From Wyeomyia smithii (lineage: Eukaryota > Arthropoda > Insecta > Diptera > Culicidae): a DNA stretch of 64,000 nucleotides. Shown piece after piece: positions 23,890-33,900 of this stretch. The notes under the pieces are model-generated. The model saw only the letters and a program-made list of their open reading frames with translations. It was not told where the DNA came from and made no database searches. The position numbers and the translations under genes were made by a program. The stretch covers positions 42,079,006-42,143,005 of the forward strand of contig NC_073694.1 in NCBI RefSeq assembly GCF_029784165.1, given 5' to 3'. How positions within the stretch are numbered: position 1 is the stretch's first letter; every line of letters begins with the position of its first letter.

Positions 23890-24009
23890 CCCGCATAATC
23901 AATAACCATAAAATGTGCTTAGCAACTAGTTCGGGATATAGTCACGACTCTATGGGATATCGTTAAACCATATGGATTATCATCCGTTTATGGTTATTGA
24001 TTATGCAGG
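23890..24009 (+). mobile_element. 120-bp palindromic MITE, copy 1
   Basis: Starts CCCGCATAATCAATAACCAT and ends with the reverse complement of the same arm, GTTATTGATTATGCAGG (one mismatch). It therefore has inverted arms of about 23 bp around a 74-bp core containing AACTAGTTCGGGATATAGTC. A second copy of exactly the same length is at 47542-47661, and a left-end fragment lies at 52502-52555. No coding capacity. No clear target duplication was seen. Confidence 0.85.
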
Positions 24010-24309
24010 CTACGTTTTGGAAGATCCTGGAAAAAGTTCTCCTCGCTGAAATTATGGTTTGCTGTTAAGGATAATTTTTTCTAGCGAAGTTCTTTTAAAA
24101 TTTCAGGCAACGTTTTTCAATTTTCACTTCCAATGAATACAGAACCCTTTCGGCTTCCGATTAAATATATAACGTGCATTCTCCACAGTCACGTAATTTA
24201 TATTTGTCTGTATTTTATCTGACCTGAATAATGTTTTAATGAATAAATGAAAAATACAATACGACGGAATCTTTCCTGCAGCAGTATCTGGTACCGGAAG
24301 GTACGTTAA

Positions 24310-26454
24310 GGGGTAATATCTACCAAATGCTCAAAAAACAAGGCTTTTTTTTATAAATTTTTTACAGGACATTTGAGATGTAAGGTATATAAATAATATA
24401 TCATTGGATTGAGCAACTCTTGCAAAATAGAAAAAATATTTTTATTGCTATTTTTGTTACAAAATGGCGGCTGTGCAGCGATTGCCGTGAACCGCTTTTT
24501 TTTTAAGTTGTTCCGCGGCGAGCAGTAGAAGTCGTGCCCAACTCCATCTATAACCAAAACAAAAATTTTTTCATTATCTTTATAAGTGTCGCTAGTGAAG
24601 TACACATGATTATATTTTTAGAATTTTTCTTCGCAAAATGGTTTAAAAAAAAGTTCGGTTTTGACAAAAAAAAAATCGACTTTGATTGTTCATAACTTTA
24701 GTTGTTGTTAATCAATCGCTAAAATCGTGTGTACTTCACTAGATAATCTAATAAAGAAGCTACAGTTTAAATTTCAAGTCAATCCGATGTAAACTTTTTC
24801 AGTTCTGCTGCTCGCCGATTTTGAAAACATGGTTTTGAGAAATACGCATTAAAAGTTTCAAAATGCCATAAATTTAAAGAATCGCAATAATACAGCCCCT
24901 AATAATTTTTTTACCTTCAGTCAGCTATCCCTGCGCCGTAAAGTTGTCCTTCCTGGGTTTTATTTTCGTCTTCTTCCTTTTTGACATCCGATGTATGGCT
25001 GCGCCTAGCCTCTTTCGCGATATCAGACATGCAATGCTCAGCGACTTAGACACAGTTGGCACCCGATCCCACGCAAAACTCAAACTTGTCACTCATATTT
25101 AAGTACCGTAAACTGGGGTGACTTTGATCACCGGGGTGACTTTGATCACTGTACCTCTTTTTTGAAAATGTGGTAAAAAAGCGCTCGTAGTGCTTGGGAC
25201 TTGTCGTAATCTTCACTGAATGCGTGGATATATGTTCGCATTGCTACTACTCATGCATTTCCTGCTATTTCAAGAGTGTTTTTCATGCTAAAATATTAAT
25301 TGAAAATAAAGTGTATTTTTGGCGATTTTTGTTGCATACAAACAATCGGTTCAAGCAGATTCAAAACAACAAGTTGCAATACGTCATTTTCTTTTATTTT
25401 GTTCCCAGATTAGTTCTTAAGATGAACAAATATTATAACAATACATTTTATTGTTATTTTTGCAAGTTTTTCCTCAAAGGCAAAGTTGAGTCCCAATATT
25501 CTCCACAGCGTATCACATATTTCTTCTTAACAAAAACCCAAGACGTGAAGTAACATGCAAATCTGGCCAATTTCATAAGTCATATTCCTCGTGGACTAGT
25601 GTTTGATGATTTTAGACCACCTTCTCTCTCAGTGGATAACAATTCATATATATTCTAAAAATTTTGTATGAATCTTGTACATTCGCCATTATAAACTGTT
25701 CACGTAGAATATGAATGGCCCCCAAATTGCTTTCCATATTTATAAACTCGTTTAAGCCGTTTAAGGCTGTTCAATTTAGTGAAAGTAGCAAAGTGTTACA
25801 CCAAATTCATCAAAATAATAAAGTGATCAAAGTCACCCCGGAATGATGATTGGTGTAAAATTTTTAGAGCATATTTAAAAACAGCAAAAATGTTGTTGAA
25901 CTTTTGAAGTAGGGACTCAATCTTTTTCAATGCATGCCAGTATTTATTTTAAAAATATCGAATAATACTGTTTTCAGTATATTCTGAAAATATTTGAAAT
26001 ACAATCAAAAAAGTGATCAAAGTCACCCCACTTTACGGTACTTTTGAATATAACTCACAGTTAAAAAGTATCATACAAAGAATGTACACAACGTGGACGG
26101 CTGATCGACTAAACAAAGGGAAATTGTGAGTAAACACGTTCTGTAGAGACGCTATAACGGTCGAAAGTTGATGCAGAGACCTCTATACTTCAAATTTAAA
26201 ACACGATAACGATCATAGGTAACTTCTGCTAGTTTACGAAGCCTCGAAATAAAAAGAAAAACGAGCATCGCCAAATTAAACAAAAAATGTGATTTTGGGA
26301 TATAAAAGTAGTTCGGTAACAAATGATTCAAACGAACTTTGAGTTTAGATCTGTACTTGGGTGATGTAGATTTTGATTCTTGGATAGTTTTAGCATGATT
26401 TAGGCCAATAAAAAAAATGGCGAAAAAAAAAAGTTTTTTGATAGATATTACCCC
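24310..26454. mobile_element. TTAA-flanked TIR element carrying a nested insertion
   Basis: The left edge is TTAA then GGGGTAATATCTACCAAA, and the right edge is TTTGATAGATATTACCCC then TTAA (26455-26458). Inverted ends of about 18 bp with one mismatch, bordered by TTAA on both sides, fit a piggyBac-type target duplication. The interior includes a second complete TIR element (25104-26040), so the host element without it is about 1.2 kb. A frame on the minus strand (24351-24605, 84 codons) shows no transposase motif. The element appears non-autonomous. Confidence 0.7.
25104..26040. mobile_element. Nested 937-bp TIR element with TACCGTAAA ends
   Basis: The left end is TACCGTAAACTGGGGTGACT and so on through TTTGATCAC. 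The right end is the reverse complement with one difference (GTGATCAAAGTCACCCCACT, then TTACGGTA), giving a 28-bp terminal inverted repeat. The core GGGGTGACTTTGATCAC is repeated directly just inside the left end and once more inverted at 25823-25840, which may be subterminal transposase-binding sites. The 119-codon frame at 25194-25553 has no recognised domain. It sits inside the TTAA-flanked element, so it inserted later. Confidence 0.8.
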
Positions 26455-26569
26455 TTAAGCAACATGGAAATTTAACATGGAGAGTGACTGAGGAGAGTTA
26501 TTTTGTTCACTGAACAACTTCGCGACAAATATCAGCTGTTAAATTTTACGCCTTTTTTTAAGTGTGTCC

Positions 26570-27290
26570 ATGTTCAAAAATCTGCATCGGTTTTCGTATT
26601 TAAGAAGAACTAAAGGATTTCGCCAACCGGATAAATCTTCGCTGAACGCCTTCAATCTTATCAATCCAGCACGTATCTACTGGGTTCTAGACAATACAAA
26701 CGATTTCAAGAATTGGTCTCACCAGCGCACAATACAGGAACTTTAAGACAACTTTAGAAATGAAACTAAGTTATCGACTGGCCTTGGCAATTATCGAGGT
26801 GAAGTGGTTGTTGAATGATGTTGGATACAGTACGACTCCCAAGTCATTTATTTTCTCAACCCTTCAGAGTGAAGTCCCGTTAATGCTATAATCAAGTTTC
26901 TTTTTGTACGATGGAACGTCATGCCGGAGCATTTCGGTATGATAACGACCAACTGTCCATAAAGAGAACAGTTAGTTTCACAAACAGTGGCAATATTCAA
27001 TTGGAATAATCACCAAGTAAATTTTCAAGTCATCGGCCTAGGAAAATTTGCAACCAAAACGCAATTTCGAAGCAACGCCGTTGGAAATTAGCGTAAACAA
27101 CCGCGTGCCTAAGCTGCTGCCTTGGGGCACTCCGGTCGAATTGTAGAAACTTGATGGGCAGGAGTTCAGCAGTATATTGTGATCGAGTCTGTTGAAAGTC
27201 GCCTTCAAATTTGTGTAGATTGCATCAACTTGAATTTTGTTCAAATTCATAACAGATCTTCAAGGTATGAAACCGAGCGGATCATTAGAG
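26570..27290 (-). pseudogene. Non-LTR retrotransposon reverse transcriptase fragment 2
   Basis: Minus-strand blocks in order are: VDAIYTNLKATFNRLDHNIL, then after a deletion STGVPQGSSLGTRLFTLISN, then a palm box reading (stop)ADDLKIYLVI where the usual first residue is F or Y, then CSGMTFHRTKR, and finally CWIDKIEGVQRRFIRLA. This is the fingers-palm-thumb order of LINE reverse transcriptase. Two conserved Asp residues of the first block are changed (D to N), the palm box begins with a stop, and frameshifts are frequent. Endonuclease and ORF1 are absent, the usual state of a 5'-truncated LINE. Confidence 0.87.
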
Positions 27291-27439
27291 ATGTAGCTCT
27301 TTGGCTGGCTACGAATCACATCACTGACGTTAATCTTCAATAGCTTTGACGCTGCAGATAAGCTTATTATTATTGAACCTCGATAATTTTTCACGTTTTT
27401 CCTGTCACCAGCATTGTAATAAAGTTTGTTGGAAATCCA

Positions 27440-27610
27440 ACCAAATTATCTCCATTAAACTGCAGGCGTTATCGGAATGAAACGCCAAAATTGATCCTAG
27501 AGTGGACTTTCCGAAGCCGGTTTCTTTAAGGTTAGAAGTTTTCACATAGTACAGTACAAAAACCGAATTTACAAAATTACAGGACAAATAGTAGATCTCA
27601 GAGTAATAGA
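27440..27610 (+). repeat. Dispersed repeat D, fragment
   Basis: GAATGAAACGCCAAAATTGA is close to GATCAAAATGAAACGCCAAA of copy 2 at about 10475. The following sequence, with AAACCGAATT and AATAGATTGTCAGAAAA, aligns in order with 9320-9395. Both ends of the unit are missing. Confidence 0.4.
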
Positions 27611-27639
27611 TTGTCAGAAAATCAAACAAAAATGATTGC

Positions 27640-28009
27640 GTCTTTCCAATGTACCCATATTAAACATTTCAATAAACTGAAATTAAATAACTGATTCCAG
27701 TTGTGATTAATTTATGATTGGTTGAATTTAATTTCTAGGTTTTCAGTGAAATAGACTTGAAATCATCGAAGTAAATATCATTTTATTTAAGTCATTATTA
27801 TTCATTCAATCTAACTTGAAGTCGATATGGAATTGGTGATGGGGGAAAGCCAACAGTTAGGCACAAAAACCTACATTTTTATATATTATTATATTATTAT
27901 AGTCGATGATGAAATAGTTGTACAGTCTCAATTCTAAACGAAAAGTCATATCATAGTCAAAGTTTAATTGTTAATCAATCACGACTCTTGAAGCGGCTTA
28001 CGTCGGAAT
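27640..28009. other. AT-rich spacer, no gene recognised
   Basis: Contains a TATTATTATATT low-complexity stretch near 27883. Nothing else seen. Confidence 0.4.
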
Positions 28010-28860
28010 AGCTCAGCTCTGTACCTCCAAATTGAAACAGATGAAAATATTCGTTGGTATCGCACTCATCGTATGATTTTGAAGATACTCAGTTCTAACT
28101 AATGGACGACGGGGGGAACCCGCTCTAGATCTTAAACGCCTGGCTTGGGCACTAACGTTAAGCTGCCCCAACAGTGAACTACAGTCACAGTCACTGTTCG
28201 AAACTTTCCGTCCTTTCACCAACATCGTAATACCCAGCAATTCACAACGAGCTTCATATGGAAGCAAATGAAATGGTTAAGCTATCGTAAGTTCCTGATG
28301 GCGTACCAAACAAACTTCCATTGAATGCTTTCAATTTTCCTGATACAAATTGCGTGATACGGTGACCAAATGACAGCAGAAAAATGACTCCAAATGAGAT
28401 CGTACCAACGTAAAATATAGTGATCGGTATAGCGGTAAGGTATAGCGGATCATCGTATGAGATAGTTATACACTTCTCAACACTAAGGCTCATTCGGTTG
28501 ACATCACATTACGTAGCAAATTGGGTCAGACGATACTGTCGAATGTCGCAAATCAAGCAAGCCGATAGGCTCGTAGCATCGTTAAAGAATTAAAACAAAC
28601 AGAATTGACCCGAAATTGCTTCCTTGGGGCACACCGGAATAGCTAGTAAATTTCTGAGACAAAGATGTGCCAATTATGACTTGTAATGTTCTCTATTTTA
28701 GGTAGATTCCAGTTAGACACAGAGGCGAGCAGAAAAAACAGGTGTTCGAACTTCTTGAGAGCTACGGCGAGGTCGATATGATCAAAAGGAGCCTTTAGAG
28801 CGGTTTGAATTACATCAACTTGGTTACCTCGGGATATTCCGTCAAAAGACATAGATGTGA
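28010..28860 (-). pseudogene. Non-LTR retrotransposon reverse transcriptase fragment 3 (3' end)
   Basis: Minus-strand reading from high to low coordinates gives VDVIQTALKAPFDHIDLAVA (first RT block, near 28740-28815), SLSVEKCITISY (near 28470) and FGHRITQFVSGKLKAF (near 28360). It closes with LPYEARCELLGITMLVKGRK and VSAQARRLRSRAG.P.RPLVRTEY (28013-28267), the typical C-terminal tail of mosquito LINE polymerases. The catalytic YADD block is missing and the three parts are in separate frames. Orientation and order match fragment 2 immediately upstream, but both contain the first RT block, so they are two insertions rather than one. Confidence 0.85.
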
Positions 28861-28938
28861 CGTATGGGATGAAAAAAAAAATAGAGTGGACGTGTATAAG
28901 TAATCGAGATGTTCGCTTTTGACAAGTACTTTCGACTG

Positions 28939-29055
28939 TGAGGCTTCATAGCCTCTAGGTTACCGAGTCTACTGTGGGTTCGAATCATACTAGAATCAGG
29001 CAATTCGTTATAAAAAGATTTAAGCATATGATTTCTTCTGAGGCTCTATGCAAAC
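28939..29055 (+). mobile_element. tRNA-derived SINE family 3, head fragment
   Basis: GAGGCTTCATAGCCTCTAGG corresponds to the A-box part and GTGGGTTCGAATCATACTAG to the B box of the copies at 29989 and 53092. The body beyond about 110 bp is lost. Confidence 0.7.
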
Positions 29056-29594
29056 TTTTCATTTAAGATGAATTCTCCAATAGTCTGGAGACTGTCTGTT
29101 GACAATCATCACTCTTCTAACCACTGGCCCTAATCACTGTAGTTGCAGTGTATTTCAACAGACTAAGGTTATGAGATCGGTATAGTAAAGCAGGAAACTG
29201 AAATCCAGGGAATCTCAGCGGTCAACGCTATTCCCAAGTTTAATTGGAATATGGTCTTGAAACCAGAAAACTACTTAGTTCCAATAAAGAGTTGATAATA
29301 GTGTACAATTCACAGTTATTTGGTATGATTGTGGTCTAAAAATCTTTAAAAAGGCTTCCTAAATGTTTACAGATTTCGTTCTGCAAGAGAACACCCACAA
29401 GCTTTGATTTCACCATAATGTACAATAAGTTGATAATTTTTTAACTCTTATCCTACTAATTCCAGACCTTTCGAAAACTTCGGAATAATCAAAGCCAATG
29501 ACACCAACGTTTTTTTCTGAATTCGCAAAATTTTTTGATTAAAAAAGATTTTGGGCCGTTTTTCTGTGACCAAAAATATTGATTTTTTTAGATA
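29056..29594. other. AT-rich DNA, no gene recognised
   Basis: Nothing recognised apart from GATATTACCCGGGTG near 29586, which resembles the end of the TTAA-flanked element at 24310. Confidence 0.4.
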
Positions 29595-29790
29595 TTACCC
29601 GGGTGTTTACTGTATTCCGTACTTCTATAAATAGTAGTTTCAGTATTAAGATGCTTGTTATTAATCCGTGCTTGTGAGTATAATTTTACACTTACTGCTC
29701 TACTTTACCGACGGAACCTCGTTCCTCCTGCCAAGTATCGCCAATTATAATTCCCTAGAAAAGCTTCAACTAGCCCCTCTAGCCAATTTT
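29595..29790 (-). mobile_element. tRNA-derived SINE family 3, body fragment
   Basis: Sequence such as TTATTAATCCGTGCTTGTGA and CTGCTCTACTTTACCGA aligns with the minus-strand copy at 52015-52200. Both SINE ends are missing. It faces the + strand copy that starts 200 bp further on. Confidence 0.65.
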
Positions 29791-29988
29791 ATTGTGAGAG
29801 GGGTTTATTTTGTCGATAGATTTAAGAAGTAGCCGTAGCAACTTTAACAAAATACAAAATAGCACTTCTGTATGCTTTTAAAAATCATCTTGGGATATCA
29901 GGAAACGTTACTTGTATATATCGAATCACTGAAGAGAGAAAAGTAAAACAACTCTAAACATGCTATTCGCGGCGTAACTAACATGTTC

Positions 29989-30455
29989 GGGGAGCTTCGT
30001 AGTCGCAAGGTTACAGAGTCCGCTCTGGTGAGCGGCTGGTCGTGGGTTCGAATTTTAGTAGAATCAGACCATTTGGTTGTCGAAGGAGTTTAGCTCAAGC
30101 TCCCCACCACTTACCCTTCCTTCAATCTGAATTCCATAGTACCTCTGTTGACTCTCCTTCTATATCTAAGAAATAAGTCCCTATTATAATAAAACTGGTG
30201 TGAGTAACGTATGAAGTTCTCTCCAGACAATTATAACTACGCAATATTGTTAGGATAGATAGTGTTGTCCGATGCCTACCGGACTTGGGCGAAAATTCAA
30301 TGCAACGCTTGGATGGTTGCTGGTGGCAGCACCTCCAAAGTTTTTGTGTTGCCAAAATTGAACCGTGCCAAAATCGAACGAGGTCTGTACTGCCAAAAAT
30401 ATGAAGTACGTAGTAATCTCTGGTCGCAGTGATGAGTCCACACAGAAAAAAAAAA
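29989..30455 (+). mobile_element. tRNA-derived SINE family 3, near full length
   Basis: Starts GGGGAGCTTCGTAGTCGCAA (A-box region), has CGTGGGTTCGAATTTTAGTA (B box) about 65 bp in, then a non-tRNA body. It ends CTGGTCGCAGTGATGAGTCC followed by an A run of about 11. A dinucleotide-scale difference separates it from the copies at 51947-52420 and 53092-53549. It carries extra internal sequence shared with 17299 (CCAAAATCGAACGAGGTCTG). The 139-codon minus frame across it is not a gene. Confidence 0.8.
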
Positions 30456-30540
30456 TATGTTCGGTTAGTATAGTATTCTGATGTCCCAATTTGGAAAATT
30501 ATGTCACAATAAAATTGCCTCATTTTAGTTGACATTAGCA

Positions 30541-33500
30541 TAGAAATTCTGTAAAACTTCCCCCTCTCAAGGTGTCAAACTGAACCGCCTAAAGTCGTCT
30601 GCCTCCAGAAACACCTTAACAAGGTTAGCCAGCAGCTTCTCATTGACGGAAGCTACATCCACCAGAACAGGTACAGATTGACCGTAGGTTTGAATATCTA
30701 AATGCAACTGGTCTGTAGTAGTTTCCAAGGCAAGCCGTTACACACAGCGCCCTAAGCTGGTTTCGGTGGGCGAATTTCGCAGTGTGAGTATTTGGAGCAG
30801 GTACAACTGCTCTACATATATCCTATGCAAATATGTACCATTTTTCTTATTCACTATTGATTGATTTTGTCACCTCCGATTACGAGCAGCGCGGAGTGAT
30901 ATTTCATTCGCTATTGCTACTGCGTGCAATTCAAGGTGATAAATTGGAACTAGTCCAAACTCCGCAGCTCAGCTCTCTCCCACATGTGAAAGCTTGAAGG
31001 AAAAAGTATTGCACACTTCGTCGTTTCATCGAGATCATTCGTTTTCAACTCGCTCACTACACAACATTCCACAACAATTCTCCTGAACTAATCTATCTAT
31101 CCTAGATTGACGTGTGTGACTGGTAGCGTGTGCGTGTGTGTGTGTGTCTCGCGTGCATGATTGATTTCCATTTGCAGTAATCAGAACGGTCTACATGAGA
31201 TCGCACTTTTACACCGTCACACGTCTCGGAGTTCGGCCTGGCCCCGGGCACCAGGCAATTGCGTAATCTGGTCGGGTTTGCTTTTGAATTTGGGAACTAT
31301 TCGACGTATTCTTCCGACCCGGCCGTCGCGTCGTCGAGCTTCGACTGCAAAAGGCCATACCGTCACCAGGACTGGTTATAGATAAAGCGCGATTGATAGA
31401 GTTTTTTTTTCTCTTTAATGTCGAATATTCCATTCCACCGTCGATTGATGAAAGATTTGTCGGACCAGGGATGGATGTGGAGGCTGGATTGGGACGGTTA
31501 GGAGCACGGGAATCGAGGCCACCTGCTTCAGCCCTGGAATTCTGACAACACACGTGATGAGCTTCGACCGCTAAGAGCACCGACCGAAGCAAAGAGACAG
31601 CAGAAACAACTTTGATAATTTTGGAATCCAAGCCCGCTGGAATAAGAAGGGAAAATTTTTCATGAATATTTTATTGATTCGTTACGGATTCGTGGCTGCT
31701 TGTTTGCTTTAACTTCTGCAGAGACCGGCCGGAGTGGAGGGCTCTGTGTGTTGCTTCGAAACAGTGACAGGAAGCCGCGGTGTGCTCTCGTGGGAGGAGA
31801 AGCGAAATCAAGATTCCAAATTGGAATCAAGTTCAGCTCAAACTGCGTGTATAATTCAATTAAAATGAGTGGGCTTTCCAGTGTGATTTTTCTCCCTCCG
31901 GGGCGTCGACCGCCGTCGGTTGCTGATCTATTGCAGGGGTCCCGATCTAGGCCGAGAAGAAAAACACAATTTCTTCGGTGTTCCCGAAACCGCAGGGGCG
32001 CCGCTAATCGATTAGGAAATTAATAGCCATAGCTGGGAGATCTGAAACAAAAGGCCCAAGCCCATCAGGTACGATCGATCGGGCAAAACGGAATGGAACA
32101 CGAAAATCGATGGAAAAAGGGATCTCGTATTTATTACTTTTCACACCTCATTACCAGAAACAAACATAAATTTGGGGGAAACTCGAGTCGTCTCTGATCG
32201 ATCGGTGTTAGAAAGAGACACGGAGCAATTAAGACGTGAAACAGACATTCCAACTGAAATGAAAACGTAACAAGACGAATCATAAATTCGGTTGTAAAAT
32301 GTTCAATTAAGTTGTAAAACGTTTACATATTTTTAAAACTTCATTAGGTGTCACATTTTTGAGAAAGCTTCACAAGCTTTTGTGGCCCATCAATGGCCAT
32401 GTCAAAATTCAGCCAATTACCGAGCCTCAAGTACGTATCCAGCTCAAAACCCATACATAAGCACACACCCATCCGCGGAGTTGTTTGGCTTTCATTGCGA
32501 GCAAATCGCAAGCACCCAGGTCCATTCGACGGCTCACCCGCTCGAGTGCTTGTTCTTCAGAGCTAGCAAAACAAATCAATCGCTCTCAGTGTTTGTGGAC
32601 ATAAAAAAGTTACACGCGTTTGTTTACGTTCAGGTGATTGGAGCGACGAGCAACGGCGAGTTTGATTGCGTCCTCGAGTGGGTGCCCTCTAGGCTGAGAC
32701 CGCAAATCAATGCGTTCGTTCGGTATCGATCGGCCGACCGTTCGCCACCCATCTGAGAGATCGTTGGCCTGTCAGTGTAGTCTGGGAGAAACGGTCGAGT
32801 GCGCATACTGTTGCTGCTGTTGCTGTTGCCGGGTGGTCTAGTCAGGTATGCAGAGCTCTGTTCAGTTTCACTATACGAGAAACGGGGCGTCGACGTGCCA
32901 GAAACAATGTCGAATTCCTCACGTTCCTCACATTGGCTTATCCTTTTCTGGGTCGAAAGAAGCCCTCCCGCAGAGGATATGTCGTAAGAAAAATATGACC
33001 TTTCGTAACAATTGCCGGTATGGCAATTGCAGTTCCCAAGGATGGAAGTAAATTTTCGCTAACATACGCGGGTTCCTCGCACGGGACAAATCAATCACCT
33101 TCCCCAAAGGTATCATTTTTCACTCATCACTGCCGCTCATGATCCGACCTGGAGGATGGCCGATGCTGACTCAGCACCGTAGCCCCCGTCGCGTAAATCG
33201 TGGCCGGCGCCTCGCTTTATCAAAACTTCTGCCGTTGCTAGCTGCTGGCGGCGGCGGTCGCAGTCTGCCAGGTTCCCGCTAGCTGCAAGCCGGCGGACCT
33301 CCGATGCGCACGCAAGAAAGAGCAGACGCGGATAATCACTTAATCAATCCTTCCCAATCCGTCCGAATGTATTTAAATCGATGTAATTTGAATCAGATAT
33401 CAGAGGTGAGAAAGATAAACGATCCAGCGTTCAGCGCCACCCCCGCCGCCTCACCACCGGCAGCCGGCAGGTAAGACAAGTTGGCCTCACCGTGACAACG

Positions 33501-33900
33501 AGGAGGAACGAAAAAAAAAACCAAATGAAGGGAGCCCCTGTGTGTGTTGCGCGTCGGGAGGATGAAACAAAAAGCAGCACAATGTGCCGGTCATTAATAA
33601 CATCGGAAAATTAAATTAATTTTATCTAATCTGATCAGCTGAAATCAAACATTCACGGCGGCGCACGGTCAGGTGCCGTGGAGGGACGAGGTGATGACGA
33701 TGGGGGTGCTCCAAAGAAGAGACAGTACCACGGGCACAGTGCCGCTTGCTGTGTAATAATCCATCGAGTGACGTTTCGCGTTGCATTTTGGGGTGATGCT
33801 CCATGTAAAATTGACGGGTCAGAGACGATGGGATTGGGTCGGGTTGAAAGTAGTCGCGAAACAAGTTTCGCTGTTGGATGTTGTTAGGATGGATATTGAT
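30541..33900. other. G+C-richer, repeat-poor island 4
   Basis: Balanced composition with no transposon signature and many overlapping frames without known domains (31209-31631 minus, 31700-32023 plus, 32382-32756 plus). A good 5' splice site context, AGTCAG then GTATGC, occurs at 32842, downstream of GTCAGTGTAGTC (arthropod initiator-like TCAGT near 32770). Together they could belong to a non-coding first exon of otd, but the downstream promoter element is not at the expected distance. I do not assign a promoter. Confidence 0.35.
31127..31147. repeat. GT microsatellite
   Basis: GTGTGCGTGTGTGTGTGTGT tract, one interruption. Confidence 0.9.

Noticed and set aside
32760..32850. Promoter and first exon of otd (TCAGT initiator and AGTCAG/GTATGC donor)
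   Set aside because: No TATA box, and no downstream promoter element at the required spacing. Several other TCAGT motifs (7236, 19929, 21145) are equally good.
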